A stretch of 64,000 bases of DNA. It comes from Streptomyces sp. NBC_00273. GTDB taxonomy: Bacteria > Actinomycetota > Actinomycetes > Streptomycetales > Streptomycetaceae. Within the stretch, counting starts at the first letter, position 1, and the number at the start of each line of letters is the position of its first letter. The translations under genes were made by a program, and so were the position numbers. Below are positions 33,663 through 42,536 of this stretch, in pieces. Where the stretch lies: positions 1,426,001 through 1,490,000 of the forward strand of contig NZ_CP108067.1 of assembly GCF_036178145.1 (NCBI RefSeq), given 5' to 3'. The notes beneath the pieces were generated by a model. It was not told where the DNA came from. It ran no database searches and saw nothing but the letters and a program-made list of their open reading frames with translations.

Positions 33663-34001
33663 GTGACATCTCCTTGTAACCGCACAGCGGTGCCGGAGCA
33701 CCGCACGGCCCCGAGCGGGGTCGTCGCCCTCTACTTCGGCAGCTGACGGCCTCCCAGCCCGGTTGCGACCGGCCGGTTCCCTCGAATAGGTGGACCCGCG
33801 CCTCCGTTCGGGGGTACGGGAGCACGGTCGAGCCCGGGCGGCCCGGGCTGCTCGTTAGACCGTCCGACTGAAACCCCGGTCGTGTGCCCCGGACGGATTT
33901 CACCACCGCGCCGTTGCCGCAACCGGGTGGCTCCGGCGGGGACCGCGTTCGTCCACCGGGACGCACCGGGCCCGGCTGGCGGAGCTGCGGGATCCCGACG
34001 A
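33663..34001. other. 339-base spacer with chaplin leader and a GC hairpin
   Basis: No gene seen. It holds the chaplin promoter and leader hairpin (about 33680-33705) and AGCCCGGGC/GCCCGGGCT (33831-33839 and 33841-33849), a possible terminator for the gene at 34002. The rest shows nothing I can name. Confidence 0.4.
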
Positions 34002-34562
34002 TCAAGATCGGCCACTGTTCCGCCGTCGCCCGAGGAGCCGGCCTTGTTCCCGCTTCAGTCCGGCGAACCCGTTCCGCGCGTACGCGGCTATCTCCTCGCT
34101 GGGGAAGGGCACCACGGACTGGTGCTCGCCGTAACTCCCCCGCTCCCACCGGGCGACCGTGATCTCGTAGCCGGAGACGTGGGCGCAGAGTTGAAGCAGG
34201 ATCGGCGGCATTTCCGCTTCGCCGAAGAGGTCGGCGTGCTTGATGACGAGGTCGCGCATCCGCTGGATGTTCGGGAGGAAGACGGTCTTGACCCACAGCC
34301 GCCACTCCGCGAGTTCCTCCTCGGTCGGCGGGAGCTCATGGACGAAGGGCGATCGGCCGTCGGAACGGGCGTGCCGCTCCATGAACGCGCCGAAGATGCG
34401 GCCGTTGGCCTCCGTGAGGGCGAACAGCGGTCCGTAGAGTTCGCTGAGCTGCCGGTTGACGCGCGCGAGGCGCTCTTGTCGCTGGGCCAGGCGCAGGCCG
34501 TTGAGGTAGGTGACGGTGTAGCCGACGAACGCCAGGACGATGGTGACGACCCATGTGATCAT
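34002..34562 (-). CDS. Single-pass membrane protein of unknown function
   Basis: 186 aa. One N-terminal membrane helix (MITWVVTIVLAFVGYTVTYL, about 1-20) then a cytoplasmic helical domain: RLAQRQERLARVNRQLSELYGPLFALTEANGRIFGAFMERHA, WRLWVKTVFLPNIQRMRDLVIKHADLFGEAEMPPILLQLCAHVSGYEITVARWERG. The pattern N-x-Q-L-x-x-L-Y-G-P-L occurs in small streptomycete membrane proteins of unknown role. Start ATG 34562 behind a short leader. It is divergent from the HD-domain gene with an 81-base gap, so the two may share control. Confidence 0.75.
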   Translation of the reverse strand: MITWVVTIVLAFVGYTVTYLNGLRLAQRQERLARVNRQLSELYGPLFALTEANGRIFGAFMERHARSDGRSPFVHELPPTEEELAEWRLWVKTVFLPNIQRMRDLVIKHADLFGEAEMPPILLQLCAHVSGYEITVARWERGSYGEHQSVVPFPSEEIAAYARNGFAGLKREQGRLLGRRRNSGRS

Positions 34563-34643
34563 GAGGGGAGATGGTAGTAAGCGCCGTCCCTCGTAGGCCG
34601 GTTGGACGCCCGGGGGCCGGAACCCCGTCGGTAGTCTGCCTCG

Positions 34644-35240
34644 ATGCCCCTCTCTGATGCCTTGTCCCAGGCCCTGCACTCCCCTACCGATCCGCCGCTC
34701 CGGCCGCTCCCGTCCCCGGTGGTGGACCTGCTCCGGTCCCTCGACGCACCGCCGCGGCTGGCCGCCCATCTGCGTGTCGTCCACGACGTGGCGGTCGAAC
34801 TGGTCGATTGGATGGACCGTCGCCATCCGCGGATCGCCGTCGACCGCGCGGCCGTGCTCTTCGGGGCGGCGACCCACGACATCGGCAAGACCGTGCACAC
34901 GGCAGAACTGTCCGGGCCCGGCTCCTCGCACGAAGGGGCGGGCCGCGAGCTGCTGTCGGCCCACGGGTTCGGCCCGGAACTGGCCCGGTTCGCCGGAACC
35001 CACGCCTCGTGGACGGCTCCCGGTACGACGCTGGAGGACCTGCTGGTGAGCACGGCCGACAAGGTCTGGAAGAACAAGCGCCTCCAAGAACTCGAAGACC
35101 TCGTGATCGCGCGCCTGGCGCAGGCGACGGGCGGCCAACACTGGGAGGAGTACCTCGCGTTCGACGATCTGCTGACGCGCATCGGCGAGGGTGCCGACGG
35201 CCGGCTCGCCTTCCAGGCGTCCTTCCCGGAGCACGCGTAG
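34644..35240 (+). CDS. HD-domain phosphohydrolase
   Basis: 198 aa. The HD superfamily metal site is seen as H-H-D: VVHDVAVELVDW (first His), GAATHDIGKTVHTAE (the HD dyad) and STADKVWKN (distal Asp). The protein has a two-part helical fold of the nucleotide/phosphohydrolase type. Substrate unknown. ATG at 34644, no strong ribosome site. Divergent from the membrane protein. Confidence 0.82.
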   Translation: MPLSDALSQALHSPTDPPLRPLPSPVVDLLRSLDAPPRLAAHLRVVHDVAVELVDWMDRRHPRIAVDRAAVLFGAATHDIGKTVHTAELSGPGSSHEGAGRELLSAHGFGPELARFAGTHASWTAPGTTLEDLLVSTADKVWKNKRLQELEDLVIARLAQATGGQHWEEYLAFDDLLTRIGEGADGRLAFQASFPEHA

Positions 35241-35927
35241 CCCTGACGGCATTTCTTAGCATCAGAGGTCAACTATTCGTCCGGTCGCCGCCGGGACGAC
35301 TACAAAGGTCGAGACCGAACCGGACCGGACGGGCGACGGGGATCATGCCACCGTCGACCACCGGAATGATGTCGAAGGCGGTGTATGCGCGTGCGTAGAT
35401 GCGGCAGAATCGAATGGATAGCGGTCAGATTACTTACAGGGAGACCAGGTTCCGACTCCTCCACCTGACGCACTCGGCCCCGCCGCGGACTGTGCCGATA
35501 GGCGGGTGCAACGCCGATCCAGGCGCAGGGAGGAGGGATTCCCCGACCTCCTCCCTGCGTTTGCGCTGTGCGTTTCGTTCAACTAATTCCCCACTCCTCG
35601 GCGGAGTCCCCGCTGCGGCCTGATACGAGCCGCTGACGTGCACCGTCGAGGGAACCCACCTTGGGCCGCGTCCTGGGCGACGCGATGATCCGGTTGCCAC
35701 GCGAGCGCGTTCCGACGTGCACCGCACACGGAATTGCGCCGGTTCCGGAGGGCCTCTGCAAGCTGCCCCTCTTCCGCAGCCGAAAAAACTCACCTGAAAT
35801 TTTTCAAATGGGCACCCATCCGCAGGCGTTGGGGCACCGAAGGAGGAGCGAGAGCCTCTCCAGGGCCTCGTGTAATCCCGTACGATCTGCGATTCCCGTC
35901 CTGGGGATCCACGGAACAGGAGCGAAT
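35241..35927. other. 687-base gene-free stretch
   Basis: No convincing gene. Within it are a strong terminator hairpin (35524-35559), an AT-rich patch around 35785-35810 (gaaaaaactc, aaatttttca) that is odd for this genome, and the leader of the surface-protein gene. The short open frames in it look like shadows, with no ribosome site or protein-like composition. It could hold a small RNA ending at the terminator. Confidence 0.35.
35524..35559. terminator. 13-bp-arm hairpin, upstream transcript unknown
   Basis: CGCAGGGAGGAGG and CCTCCTCCCTGCG pair perfectly over a 10-base loop, followed by TTTGCGC. It has the form of an intrinsic terminator. The nearest upstream gene (HD protein) ends 284 bases earlier. 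Confidence 0.7.
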
Positions 35928-36752
35928 GTGATAGTCAAGCGCGCCGGTCGCCACGTGGTTCTCGCCGCCATACCCGCCGCCGTGGCCCTGACCCTCGGCC
36001 TTTCCGGACCAGCTCTCGCGGAGGGCGGAAAGGCGTACCAGATCGACCTGGCGCAGCTGAACAACTCGGGCTCCAGCGGTACGGTCATGCTGACCATCAA
36101 GGGCAACCAGCTCACCGTCCAGATCGAGTCCAAGGGCATGGTGCCCGGTCAACCGTCGGCCCAGCACCTGCACGGCTCGACGAAGGGGCACGACTTCCAC
36201 TGCCCGGACATGACCGATGACAAGGACGGCGACGGGGTCCTCAGCAACACCGAGGCCACGCACGACTACGGCGACATCAACATCTCGCTCACCACGGGCG
36301 GGGACACCAAGCCCACCAGCGGCCTCGACGTGCTGCGCATGCCGGTCGCCGATGCGCAGGGCACGATCCGCTACAAGCGGACGATCGAAGTCGGCCAGGA
36401 CGTGGTGACCCACATCAAGGACCTGCACGTCGTGCAGCACGGCATCGACCGCAACAAGAACAAGAAGTACGACTTCGAGGGGGCCGGCAAGAGCGAACTC
36501 GATCCGAAGCTGCCCCAGGAGGCCACGGCTCCGACCAACTGCGGAGAGGTCAAGGGCGCGGCGGTGGGGTCGATCCCCGTCGGCGGCATCGAGACCGGCG
36601 GTGGCACCGAAGAGCACACGGCGGTACCGGTGACGGTGCGCGACGGCGTGGCGATGACCGTGCTCGCGGTGGTGGCGGGCGCCGTGATCATCGGGCGGAA
36701 GCGGGCCGGTATCGGCCCCGTCCGCCGGGAGACCACCGGGGGCGGCGCGTGA
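35928..36752 (+). CDS. CHRD-like surface protein with sortase-type C-terminus
   Basis: 274 aa. Sec signal (1-29, ending GPALA), then a beta-rich domain similar to CHRD (AYQIDLAQLNNSGSSGTVMLTIKGNQLTVQIESKGMVPGQPSAQHLHG), two Asp-rich loops that look like calcium sites (DDKDGDGVLSN and DRNKNKKYDFEG), and the C-terminal pattern PVGGIETGGGTE, a membrane helix and RKRAG. The GTG at 35928 follows AGGAG. Its stop overlaps the start of a class F sortase gene by 4 bases, so it is very probably that sortase's substrate and wall-anchored. Confidence 0.82.
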   Translation: MIVKRAGRHVVLAAIPAAVALTLGLSGPALAEGGKAYQIDLAQLNNSGSSGTVMLTIKGNQLTVQIESKGMVPGQPSAQHLHGSTKGHDFHCPDMTDDKDGDGVLSNTEATHDYGDINISLTTGGDTKPTSGLDVLRMPVADAQGTIRYKRTIEVGQDVVTHIKDLHVVQHGIDRNKNKKYDFEGAGKSELDPKLPQEATAPTNCGEVKGAAVGSIPVGGIETGGGTEEHTAVPVTVRDGVAMTVLAVVAGAVIIGRKRAGIGPVRRETTGGGA

Positions 36753-37462
36753 AGACGGCACCCGCGCGGCTCCGCCGCCGAACCGTAGGCCCGCTGGCAG
36801 CCGTCGTCCTCGCCGGGCTCCTCCTCTCGGGGTGCGGCGGCGGCGAGAACGCGGCGAAGCCCCCCGCCCCGGCGGGGCAGGACGCCCAGGGCGGGGCGCC
36901 GGCCGCCGCCGCCCCGCCCGCCGGGAAGGCGCCCGCCGAAGCGTCGAAGGGCGGCGCGAGCCCCGGTACGGGCGCGGGCGCGGGTTCGGGCAAGGCCGAA
37001 CAGGCCCTGGCCCGGTCGGCGCCGCAGAAGATCTCGATCCCGTCCCTCAATCTGTCCAGCTCCTTGGAGACGCTGCAACAGAACCCGGACGGCACCATGC
37101 AGACCCCGAAGGACCCCGCGCTCGCGGGCTGGTACGAGCCCGGGCCGACCCCCGGCTCCACAGGACCGGCCGTGATCGCCGGGCACGTCACGTGGAACGG
37201 CGCATCCGCGGTGTTCGAGAAGCTGAAGACGATGAAGGGCGGTGACACCATCAAGGTGACCCGACAGGACGGCAAGACGGTCACGTTCACGGTGGACAAG
37301 GTCGCGGAGTACCCGAAGGCCGAGTTCCCCACTCTGGAGGTCTACAAGAACATCGACCACGCGGGCCTGCGCCTGGTCACCTGCGGCGGCAACTTCGACC
37401 CGCAGAAGCACTATTACGACAGCAACGTGGTGGTGTACGCCCGCATGACGGGCGCCGCCTAG
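36749..37462 (+). CDS. Class F sortase, lipoprotein-type
   Basis: 237 aa. Lipobox LLSGC (Cys 29), a ~60-residue Ala/Pro/Gly linker, then the sortase barrel: ISIPSLNLSSSLE, GWYEPGPTPGSTGPAVIAGHVTWNG (His 146) and LRLVTCGGNFD (Cys 212). The Arg that normally follows the Cys is not where I expect it: no Arg lies between Cys 212 and NVVVYAR. GTG start overlaps the preceding stop, so it is coupled to its substrate gene. The enzyme links C-terminal signals to the envelope outside the membrane. A terminator follows at 37487. Confidence 0.88.
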   Translation: MKTAPARLRRRTVGPLAAVVLAGLLLSGCGGGENAAKPPAPAGQDAQGGAPAAAAPPAGKAPAEASKGGASPGTGAGAGSGKAEQALARSAPQKISIPSLNLSSSLETLQQNPDGTMQTPKDPALAGWYEPGPTPGSTGPAVIAGHVTWNGASAVFEKLKTMKGGDTIKVTRQDGKTVTFTVDKVAEYPKAEFPTLEVYKNIDHAGLRLVTCGGNFDPQKHYYDSNVVVYARMTGAA

Positions 37463-37486
37463 CCACGACGTCGGGCCGGGAACACG

Positions 37487-37521
37487 CCCGTCGGCCGCAG
37501 CGCCCCACTGCGGCTGACGGG
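37487..37521 (+). terminator. 14-bp-stem terminator after the sortase gene
   Basis: CCCGTCGGCCGCAG pairs with CTGCGGCTGACGGG (one mismatch) over a 7-base loop, 25 bases after the sortase stop. It ends the surface-protein/sortase operon. Confidence 0.7.
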
Positions 37522-37540
37522 CCCGGCCCCGCCCGGCCGG

Positions 37541-37558
37541 ATGAGTATCCGTACTCAT
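37541..37558. promoter_or_regulatory. Inverted repeat upstream of the frameshifted membrane gene
   Basis: ATGAGTA-TCCG-TACTCAT is a perfect 7-bp inverted repeat in a 164-base spacer, 69 bases before the next start. A dimeric regulator site is a fair guess. I know no cognate factor. Confidence 0.4.
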
Positions 37559-37626
37559 GGCGTGAGCATGACTGCAAGACCACGATGGAGCACCGGAACG
37601 GATCTTCATCGAGGGGGACGACAGGC

Positions 37627-38596
37627 ATGGGTGCGACCGTGGAGGAACGCGGCGTCGGGAGCGGCGGGGCAAGGGAGCGCGGAGCCCGGGCGGTGCTCGA
37701 CCCGTTGGCCCGGCCCGCCGGTGTGGGTGCGCTGCTGGGCGCCTTATGGCTCCTGGTGGCGGTGCTGCCCTGGGACTTCGACGACTTGTGCCACAGCGAG
37801 GAGCCCTGGGGGTGCCTGGGGTTCGGACTGCTGATGCTCGCGGTCATCCCGCTCGTCACCACGGTGGCCGGCTGGGTGTTGCTGCGCGTGGCAGGCCTCC
37901 GTCCCGCCTGGCGGGTGGCCGCTCTGGGCGGGGTACTGGCAGGGGCGGTCGAGTACCTGTTCTCCCGGGCGGGGGGCGGGTCCCTCCTGGCTTCGTACGC
38001 GATACCGCTCGTGCTGGCCGCTGCCTACGCGGCCGCGGCAGCCGTCGCACTGCCCGCCGTCGGCTCCCTCCGGCGCTGGGGCGTGCTGGGCGCCACTGCT
38101 GCTGATGTGGCCGTTGACGGGAGCCCTCGGCGAACACAGCATCTCGCAGTACACCGAACGGCAACTCGCCGCCTCCAAGGTCCCGTTGCTGGCCCCCGAG
38201 CTGCGCGGCTACCGAATGTTCTTCCCCGAGGCCAACGCCTACAGCGGCACGTTCGGCTACCTCCTGCTGCCGAGGCCGGTGGAGACCAGCGCCGCCGACC
38301 GGGAGCGGCTCGGCATCTGGGTGACCGTCGCCCCGCCGGTCGCCGGTTTCGCACCCCCGGACGCGTGCGGGGTCTACCGCGGTGTCACACAGATCGACGC
38401 GGGCCCGTGCGAACAGGTGGCCCCCGATACCTGGCGCTCCTCCCGGTCCGGGGCCATCCGCTACATCGCGCGACGCGAAGGCGCCGTCGTTCTCCTCGAT
38501 GGCGGTGGGCCGACCGTTTCCGACGAGGACCTGAGGGCCATGGCCGACACCCTCACCGTACGCAAGCCCGCCTACTTCCTGCATCCGAACGGCTAG
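37627..38596 (+). pseudogene. Membrane protein gene split by a frameshift
   Basis: From ATG 37627 the frame encodes four or five membrane segments (VGALLGALWLLVAVLPW, LGFGLLMLAVIPLVTTVAGWVLL, VAALGGVLAGAVEYLF, ASYAIPLVLAAAYAAAAAVALPAV) up to RRWGVLGA near 38094. After that it becomes Arg/Pro nonsense. The adjacent +1 frame continues sensibly with LLLMWPLTGALGEHSISQYTERQLAASKVPLLAPELRGYR and an extracellular-looking domain ending at 38596. One extra base in GCGCCACTG (38091-38098) would explain it. It may be a true mutation or a sequencing error. Function unknown. Confidence 0.7.
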
Positions 38597-38670
38597 GGGG
38601 TGGCCCGTACGCCGTCTTGACGCGGCGGCACCCGACCCGTCGCCGGATCGGGTGCCGCACCTGGCTCGCG

Positions 38671-39135
38671 TCAGTCGGTGGCGTGCGTCCAGGTCGTGCA
38701 CAGCGCCCAGATGATGAACACGTCGATCGCGATGATGATGATCGACCACCAGGGCTGGTACGGCAGCCACATGAAGTTGAGGATCACGCTGATGCCGGCC
38801 AGTGCGATACCGGCGCCCCGGGCCAGGTTCGACCCGGCGAACAGGCCGACCCCGGTGAGGACGACGATGATCCCGACGATGAGGTGGATCCAACCCCACG
38901 CCGTGAGGTCGAATTCGAAGACGTAGCTGCCGATGCGCGCGTAGACGTCGTCGTTGGCGATGGCCGCGATGCCCTGGAATATCGCGAGGCAGCCGGTCAC
39001 CAGGAGGAGGACCGCGGCGAACATCGTGCCCACGTTCCCCGCGCCCTGGCCGTCGCCGCTTGGGAACGACGGTGCGTTGCTGCCCGGCGCAGGGCCGGTG
39101 TTCCAGTTTCCCCCGGTCGGTGTCGGCTGGCCCAT
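38671..39135 (-). CDS. DUF7144 membrane protein
   Basis: 154 aa. A Gly/Asn/Pro-rich leader (about 1-35), then four membrane helices: GTMFAAVLLLVTGCLAIFQGIAAIANDDVYARIGSYVFEFDLTAWGWIHLIVGIIVVLTGVGLFAGSNLARGAGIALAGISVILNFMWLPYQPWWSIIIIAIDVFIIWALCT. The W-G-W-I-H-L and P-Y-x-P-W-W-S motifs match the DUF7144 family of actinobacterial membrane proteins. Start ATG 39135 behind GAGGTGA; the GTG at 39144 is too close to it. Role unknown. Confidence 0.87.
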   Translation of the reverse strand: MGQPTPTGGNWNTGPAPGSNAPSFPSGDGQGAGNVGTMFAAVLLLVTGCLAIFQGIAAIANDDVYARIGSYVFEFDLTAWGWIHLIVGIIVVLTGVGLFAGSNLARGAGIALAGISVILNFMWLPYQPWWSIIIIAIDVFIIWALCTTWTHATD

Positions 39136-39315
39136 GGAATTCACCTCACAGTTGGCGGTACAGCGCAGGACCGTCCTGCTCCGGCTCGTCGGTCACAGGC
39201 TTCGGTGCCCACATCGCAGTGTCGTCCGGCGGTCCGGTTCCCGTGATCACCCGAAGCGGGTGGTCTTCACCCGAACCCGCCCCGGGCCGCCGCGCGGACG
39301 CCCGGCAGCTCCCGC

Positions 39316-39513
39316 TCAGGCGGGCAGCCGGCGCATTTCGAGCACCCGCAGGCCCAGGGACTGGAAGCGGGTGAGGAGCCCGTACAGGTGGGCCTCGTCC
39401 GCCACGCTGCCGAACAGGAGCGTCTGCTCCGGTACGGGGGTCCGGTCGAGCTCGGGAAAGCTCGCGGCGAGCGTGTCCGGTACGACCCCCGAGATGCGGA
39501 ATTCGTAGCGCAT
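39316..39513 (-). CDS. Small conserved-looking protein
   Basis: 65 aa: MRYEFRISGVVPDTLAASFPELDRTPVPEQTLLFGSVADEAHLYGLLTRFQSLGLRVLEMRRLPA. The composition is protein-like and the pattern F-R-I-x-G-V-V ... T-L-L-F-G-x-V-x-D-x-A-H-L-x-G-L-L-x-R-x-Q-x-L-G-L is seen in small streptomycete proteins near LuxR-type regulators. The start may instead be GTG 39525 (four codons earlier). AGGAG lies about 11 bases upstream of the ATG. Function unknown. Confidence 0.7.
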   Translation of the reverse strand: MRYEFRISGVVPDTLAASFPELDRTPVPEQTLLFGSVADEAHLYGLLTRFQSLGLRVLEMRRLPA

Positions 39514-39670
39514 GAGAGCACTCACTCCTCTCGGAACGAAGGCGGCGCAGCCCGGGCCGGTGCGAGGGCCCGGGCTGCTCCCGGCTTCCCACGCCATCGT
39601 CGGCCCCCGCCCCGCGCTCGGCATCGCCCGGTGCGGGCGAGAAGCGCGTCCCCGGCGGCCCGCTCGCGGC

Positions 39671-42355
39671 TCAGAGCATCCCGAGGTCCTGCGCCCGGTG
39701 GACGGCCTCGCTGCGCCGGGTGACGCAGAGCTTGCGGTAGATGCTCTTCAGATGGGTCTTGACCGTGTTGGCGGACACGTACAGCTCGGCCGCGATCTCC
39801 TCGGTGGACAGCAGATCCGCCGCCTTGCGCAGCACCTCGGTCTCCCGCGCGCTCAGCGGTTCCACCACTGCCGGCTGCCCGTCGGCCTGCGGCGCACGCG
39901 CCATACGGGCCGTACGGGCCGTACGGCCCGGGGCGCGGGGGATCAGCCAGCCGTGCGACCGCGCCCAACGCGGGTCCTGGCCCAGGGTCCGGCGCACCCA
40001 CGGCCCGCTCTCGACGAACACCCGGCGCAGTTCCTCGGGGCGGGCGAGCGCCAGCGCCTCGCCGAGGTGCCGGTGCGCCTCCTGGGACTCGCCGTCCGCC
40101 GCGGCGATCTGCGCGCGGAGCAGGCACGCGCGGGCCCGTACCGGGGTGGTGACGCCGCCGTCTCCCGGTACGCCCCCCAGCGCCGCCGCCGCGCACGCGC
40201 CGCGGCCGGCGGCCAGCAGGGCCCTGGCCCGGGCCACCGCGCGCTCCGGCCGGTCGCCGTCCGGGGCCTCCACCGCGTCCAGGACCCGCAGGGCCCCGGC
40301 GGCGTCGTCGCGGGCCAGGTGTACGGCCGACTCGGCCACGGCCAGCTCGTCCACCGCCCAGGCGGGCAGTTCCTCCGGGTCGACCGCGCGCAGCGCGGCG
40401 AGCGCGGCGTCCCCGTCGCCCTCGGCCACCGAGATCCGGGCCCCGATGACGGCGGCCCGAACGGCGGTCGCGGGATCCGGGCGCGGCCCGGGCGCCGCGG
40501 TGGCCAGGTCGAAGTGGCGGCGGGCGGCCGGCAGGTCGTCCTGCTCGAGGGCCACGCCCGCCAGGACGAGGTGGACGGTCGCGGCCCGGTGCTCGGGCGG
40601 AAGGGCGGACCGCTCGGCGACGGCCAGCGAGGCGCGGGCGTGGGCGGCCGCCTGCCGCAACCGGCCGCGCAGCAGTTCGGTCAGGGCCAGTGAACCGAGG
40701 GCGCCGCAGTGCGGGGACTCCGTGCCCGGCTCCCCGCACGCGGCGACTGCGGCCGTGAGCGTGGATTCGGCCCGGTCCAGGCGTCCCGCACCCAGCTCGA
40801 CGGCGCCGAGGTGCGCCAGCAGCAGGGCGCGGAGCTCGGGGCGCTCGGCGACCAGGTGCGGCGGCAACTCGCGCAGCAGCCGTTCGGCATCGGCGGCGGC
40901 CCGTTCGACGGCCGTCACGTCATCGGCCGGGCGTCCGGCGAGCACGCCGAGGAAGGCACGGGCGAACCGAGCCGCCGGACCGCACGGGTCCGTGAGCGAA
41001 CCGTCCGCAGGGGGTGCGTCCGCCAGGGCGGCGTCCGCCCGCCGCAGTGCGGCCTCGCATCCGGGCAGGTCCTGTTCGGCCAGCCGGCAGGCCGCTCCGA
41101 CCAGCGCGGGCGCCACTGCGGTCGTCCCGGTCGGCATCCCGGCGAGGGCCCGGCCCAGCTGATCGGCCTCCAGGCCGGTGAGGAGGCGGCCGATCGCCAG
41201 GTTGTCGACCAGCTGTGCCGCCGCGAACTGCCAGTCCCCGGCGGCGGCGCCCTGGAGCACCGCCTCCGTGAGCCGCCCGGTCCGGGCGAGCCAGCGCGCC
41301 GCCCGCCCGTGCAACCGGGGTTCGAGCCCGGGGCAGCGTTGCCGCAGGTGGGCGCGCAGGACCTCGGCGAACAGGGGGTGCAGCCGGTACCAGGCGGAGG
41401 CGTCGATCTGCTCCAGGAACGCGTTGTCGCGGGCCAGTCCCGCCAGGGTCCGTGCGCCGTCGTCCCGGCCGGTCAACGCGTCCGCGAGGTCCGGGTGGAC
41501 GCGGTCCGTGACGCAGACGCGCAGCAGCAGGTCCTGGGTGGGCGGCGACTGTGCATCGAGCACCTCGGTGAGGAGGTAGTCGGCGATCGTGGTGCGGTCG
41601 GCCGCGAACTGGCGCAGGAACGCCTCCGGGTCGGCGCTGCGCTGCATCGCCAGGGCGCACAGGCGTACCCCGGCCGCCCACCCCTCGGTCCGCTCCATCA
41701 GCAGGCGGATTCCGGCGGGTGAGACGTCCAGCCGGTGCTCGCCCAGCAGCGCCTCGGCGTCCGCATCGGTGAACCTGAGGTCGGCGTGCCGGATCTCGGT
41801 GATCTCACCGGCCGCCCGGTAGCGGTGCAGGGGCAGCAGGGAGTCCGATCGGCTGGTGAGCACGATGCGCAGGCCTCCGGCCGCGTGCCGGAGCACGAAG
41901 TCCAGTCCCTCGCTCGTCGCGGGCGGCTGGGCGGTGTCGAACTGGTCGAGGACGAGGACCGCGGGCTGCGTGGATGCGGCCAGCCCGTCCGCCAGGCGCA
42001 CCAGGAACGAGCGGGTCACCCCTTCGGCGCGGGTCGGCCTGCCCACCGCGGCCGGCAGTGCCACCCCGCCCCGGTGGAGGGCCTCCAGGACGTAAGCCCA
42101 GAAGGCACCGGGGGCGTCGTCGGGTTCGACGGTGAGCCACATGGGGGGACGCGGCGCGCGCCCGTCGGCCGCCCAGTGGGCGGTGAGCACCGTCTTGCCC
42201 GACCCGGCCGGGCCGTTGATGAGGGTGAGCGGCCCCTGCGCCCCGGCCGTCAGCCGCCCCAGCAGCTCGGGCCGGTGGACCAGCAGCTTCGGCACGGCCG
42301 GAGGGGCGAACCTGGCCGTGAGCATGGGGTCGCCGGTCGGGGCCCGGTGGTCCAT
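39671..42355 (-). CDS. MalT-type LuxR-family STAND regulator
   Basis: 894 aa. An N-terminal NTPase of the MalT group: LTLINGPAGSGKTVLTAHWA (P-loop 48-55), VLVLDQFDTAQ (Walker B) and LRIVLTSRSDSLLPLHRYR. A helical repeat middle (TPR-like, about 350-800) follows, then a LuxR HTH at the C-terminus (LSARETEVLRKAADLLSTEEIAAELYVSANTVKTHLKSIYRKL). Such proteins bind ATP plus an inducer and activate catabolic or secondary-metabolism genes. Start ATG 42355 is a judgement; ATG 42325 is the alternative. It is divergent from the ZIP transporter over 181 bases with a GGTGATCACC palindrome (42428-42437). Confidence 0.88.
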   Translation of the reverse strand: MDHRAPTGDPMLTARFAPPAVPKLLVHRPELLGRLTAGAQGPLTLINGPAGSGKTVLTAHWAADGRAPRPPMWLTVEPDDAPGAFWAYVLEALHRGGVALPAAVGRPTRAEGVTRSFLVRLADGLAASTQPAVLVLDQFDTAQPPATSEGLDFVLRHAAGGLRIVLTSRSDSLLPLHRYRAAGEITEIRHADLRFTDADAEALLGEHRLDVSPAGIRLLMERTEGWAAGVRLCALAMQRSADPEAFLRQFAADRTTIADYLLTEVLDAQSPPTQDLLLRVCVTDRVHPDLADALTGRDDGARTLAGLARDNAFLEQIDASAWYRLHPLFAEVLRAHLRQRCPGLEPRLHGRAARWLARTGRLTEAVLQGAAAGDWQFAAAQLVDNLAIGRLLTGLEADQLGRALAGMPTGTTAVAPALVGAACRLAEQDLPGCEAALRRADAALADAPPADGSLTDPCGPAARFARAFLGVLAGRPADDVTAVERAAADAERLLRELPPHLVAERPELRALLLAHLGAVELGAGRLDRAESTLTAAVAACGEPGTESPHCGALGSLALTELLRGRLRQAAAHARASLAVAERSALPPEHRAATVHLVLAGVALEQDDLPAARRHFDLATAAPGPRPDPATAVRAAVIGARISVAEGDGDAALAALRAVDPEELPAWAVDELAVAESAVHLARDDAAGALRVLDAVEAPDGDRPERAVARARALLAAGRGACAAAALGGVPGDGGVTTPVRARACLLRAQIAAADGESQEAHRHLGEALALARPEELRRVFVESGPWVRRTLGQDPRWARSHGWLIPRAPGRTARTARMARAPQADGQPAVVEPLSARETEVLRKAADLLSTEEIAAELYVSANTVKTHLKSIYRKLCVTRRSEAVHRAQDLGML

Positions 42356-42536
42356 GGAGGTCACCGGGGTTCCCGCGGGGGTACGGACTGTGATCGGCCC
42401 ACGCTCACCACTGAACCGGTGATCGGTGGTGATCACCAGTCGTGTCACCTGGTCCGGGTGATGCCGGGGCGCCCGGCGGCCCGGAGCATGGGCACCGCTC
42501 GCCTTCCCCCTGCGGGACGGCCGTCCAGGAGGTCCG

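Noticed and set aside
33880..33960. Patch that at first resembled the edge of a tRNA gene
   Set aside because: No cloverleaf and no T-loop TTCGA box with matching stems could be found.
37585..39246. A single 553-residue plus-strand frame across the frameshift and beyond
   Set aside because: After about 38095 the translation is Arg/Gly/Pro-rich shadow of other frames and antisense to the DUF7144 gene.
40709..41722. Long plus-strand frames antisense to the MalT-type gene
   Set aside because: No ribosome site and a composition expected from GC-rich third-position bias; the minus strand has clear domains.
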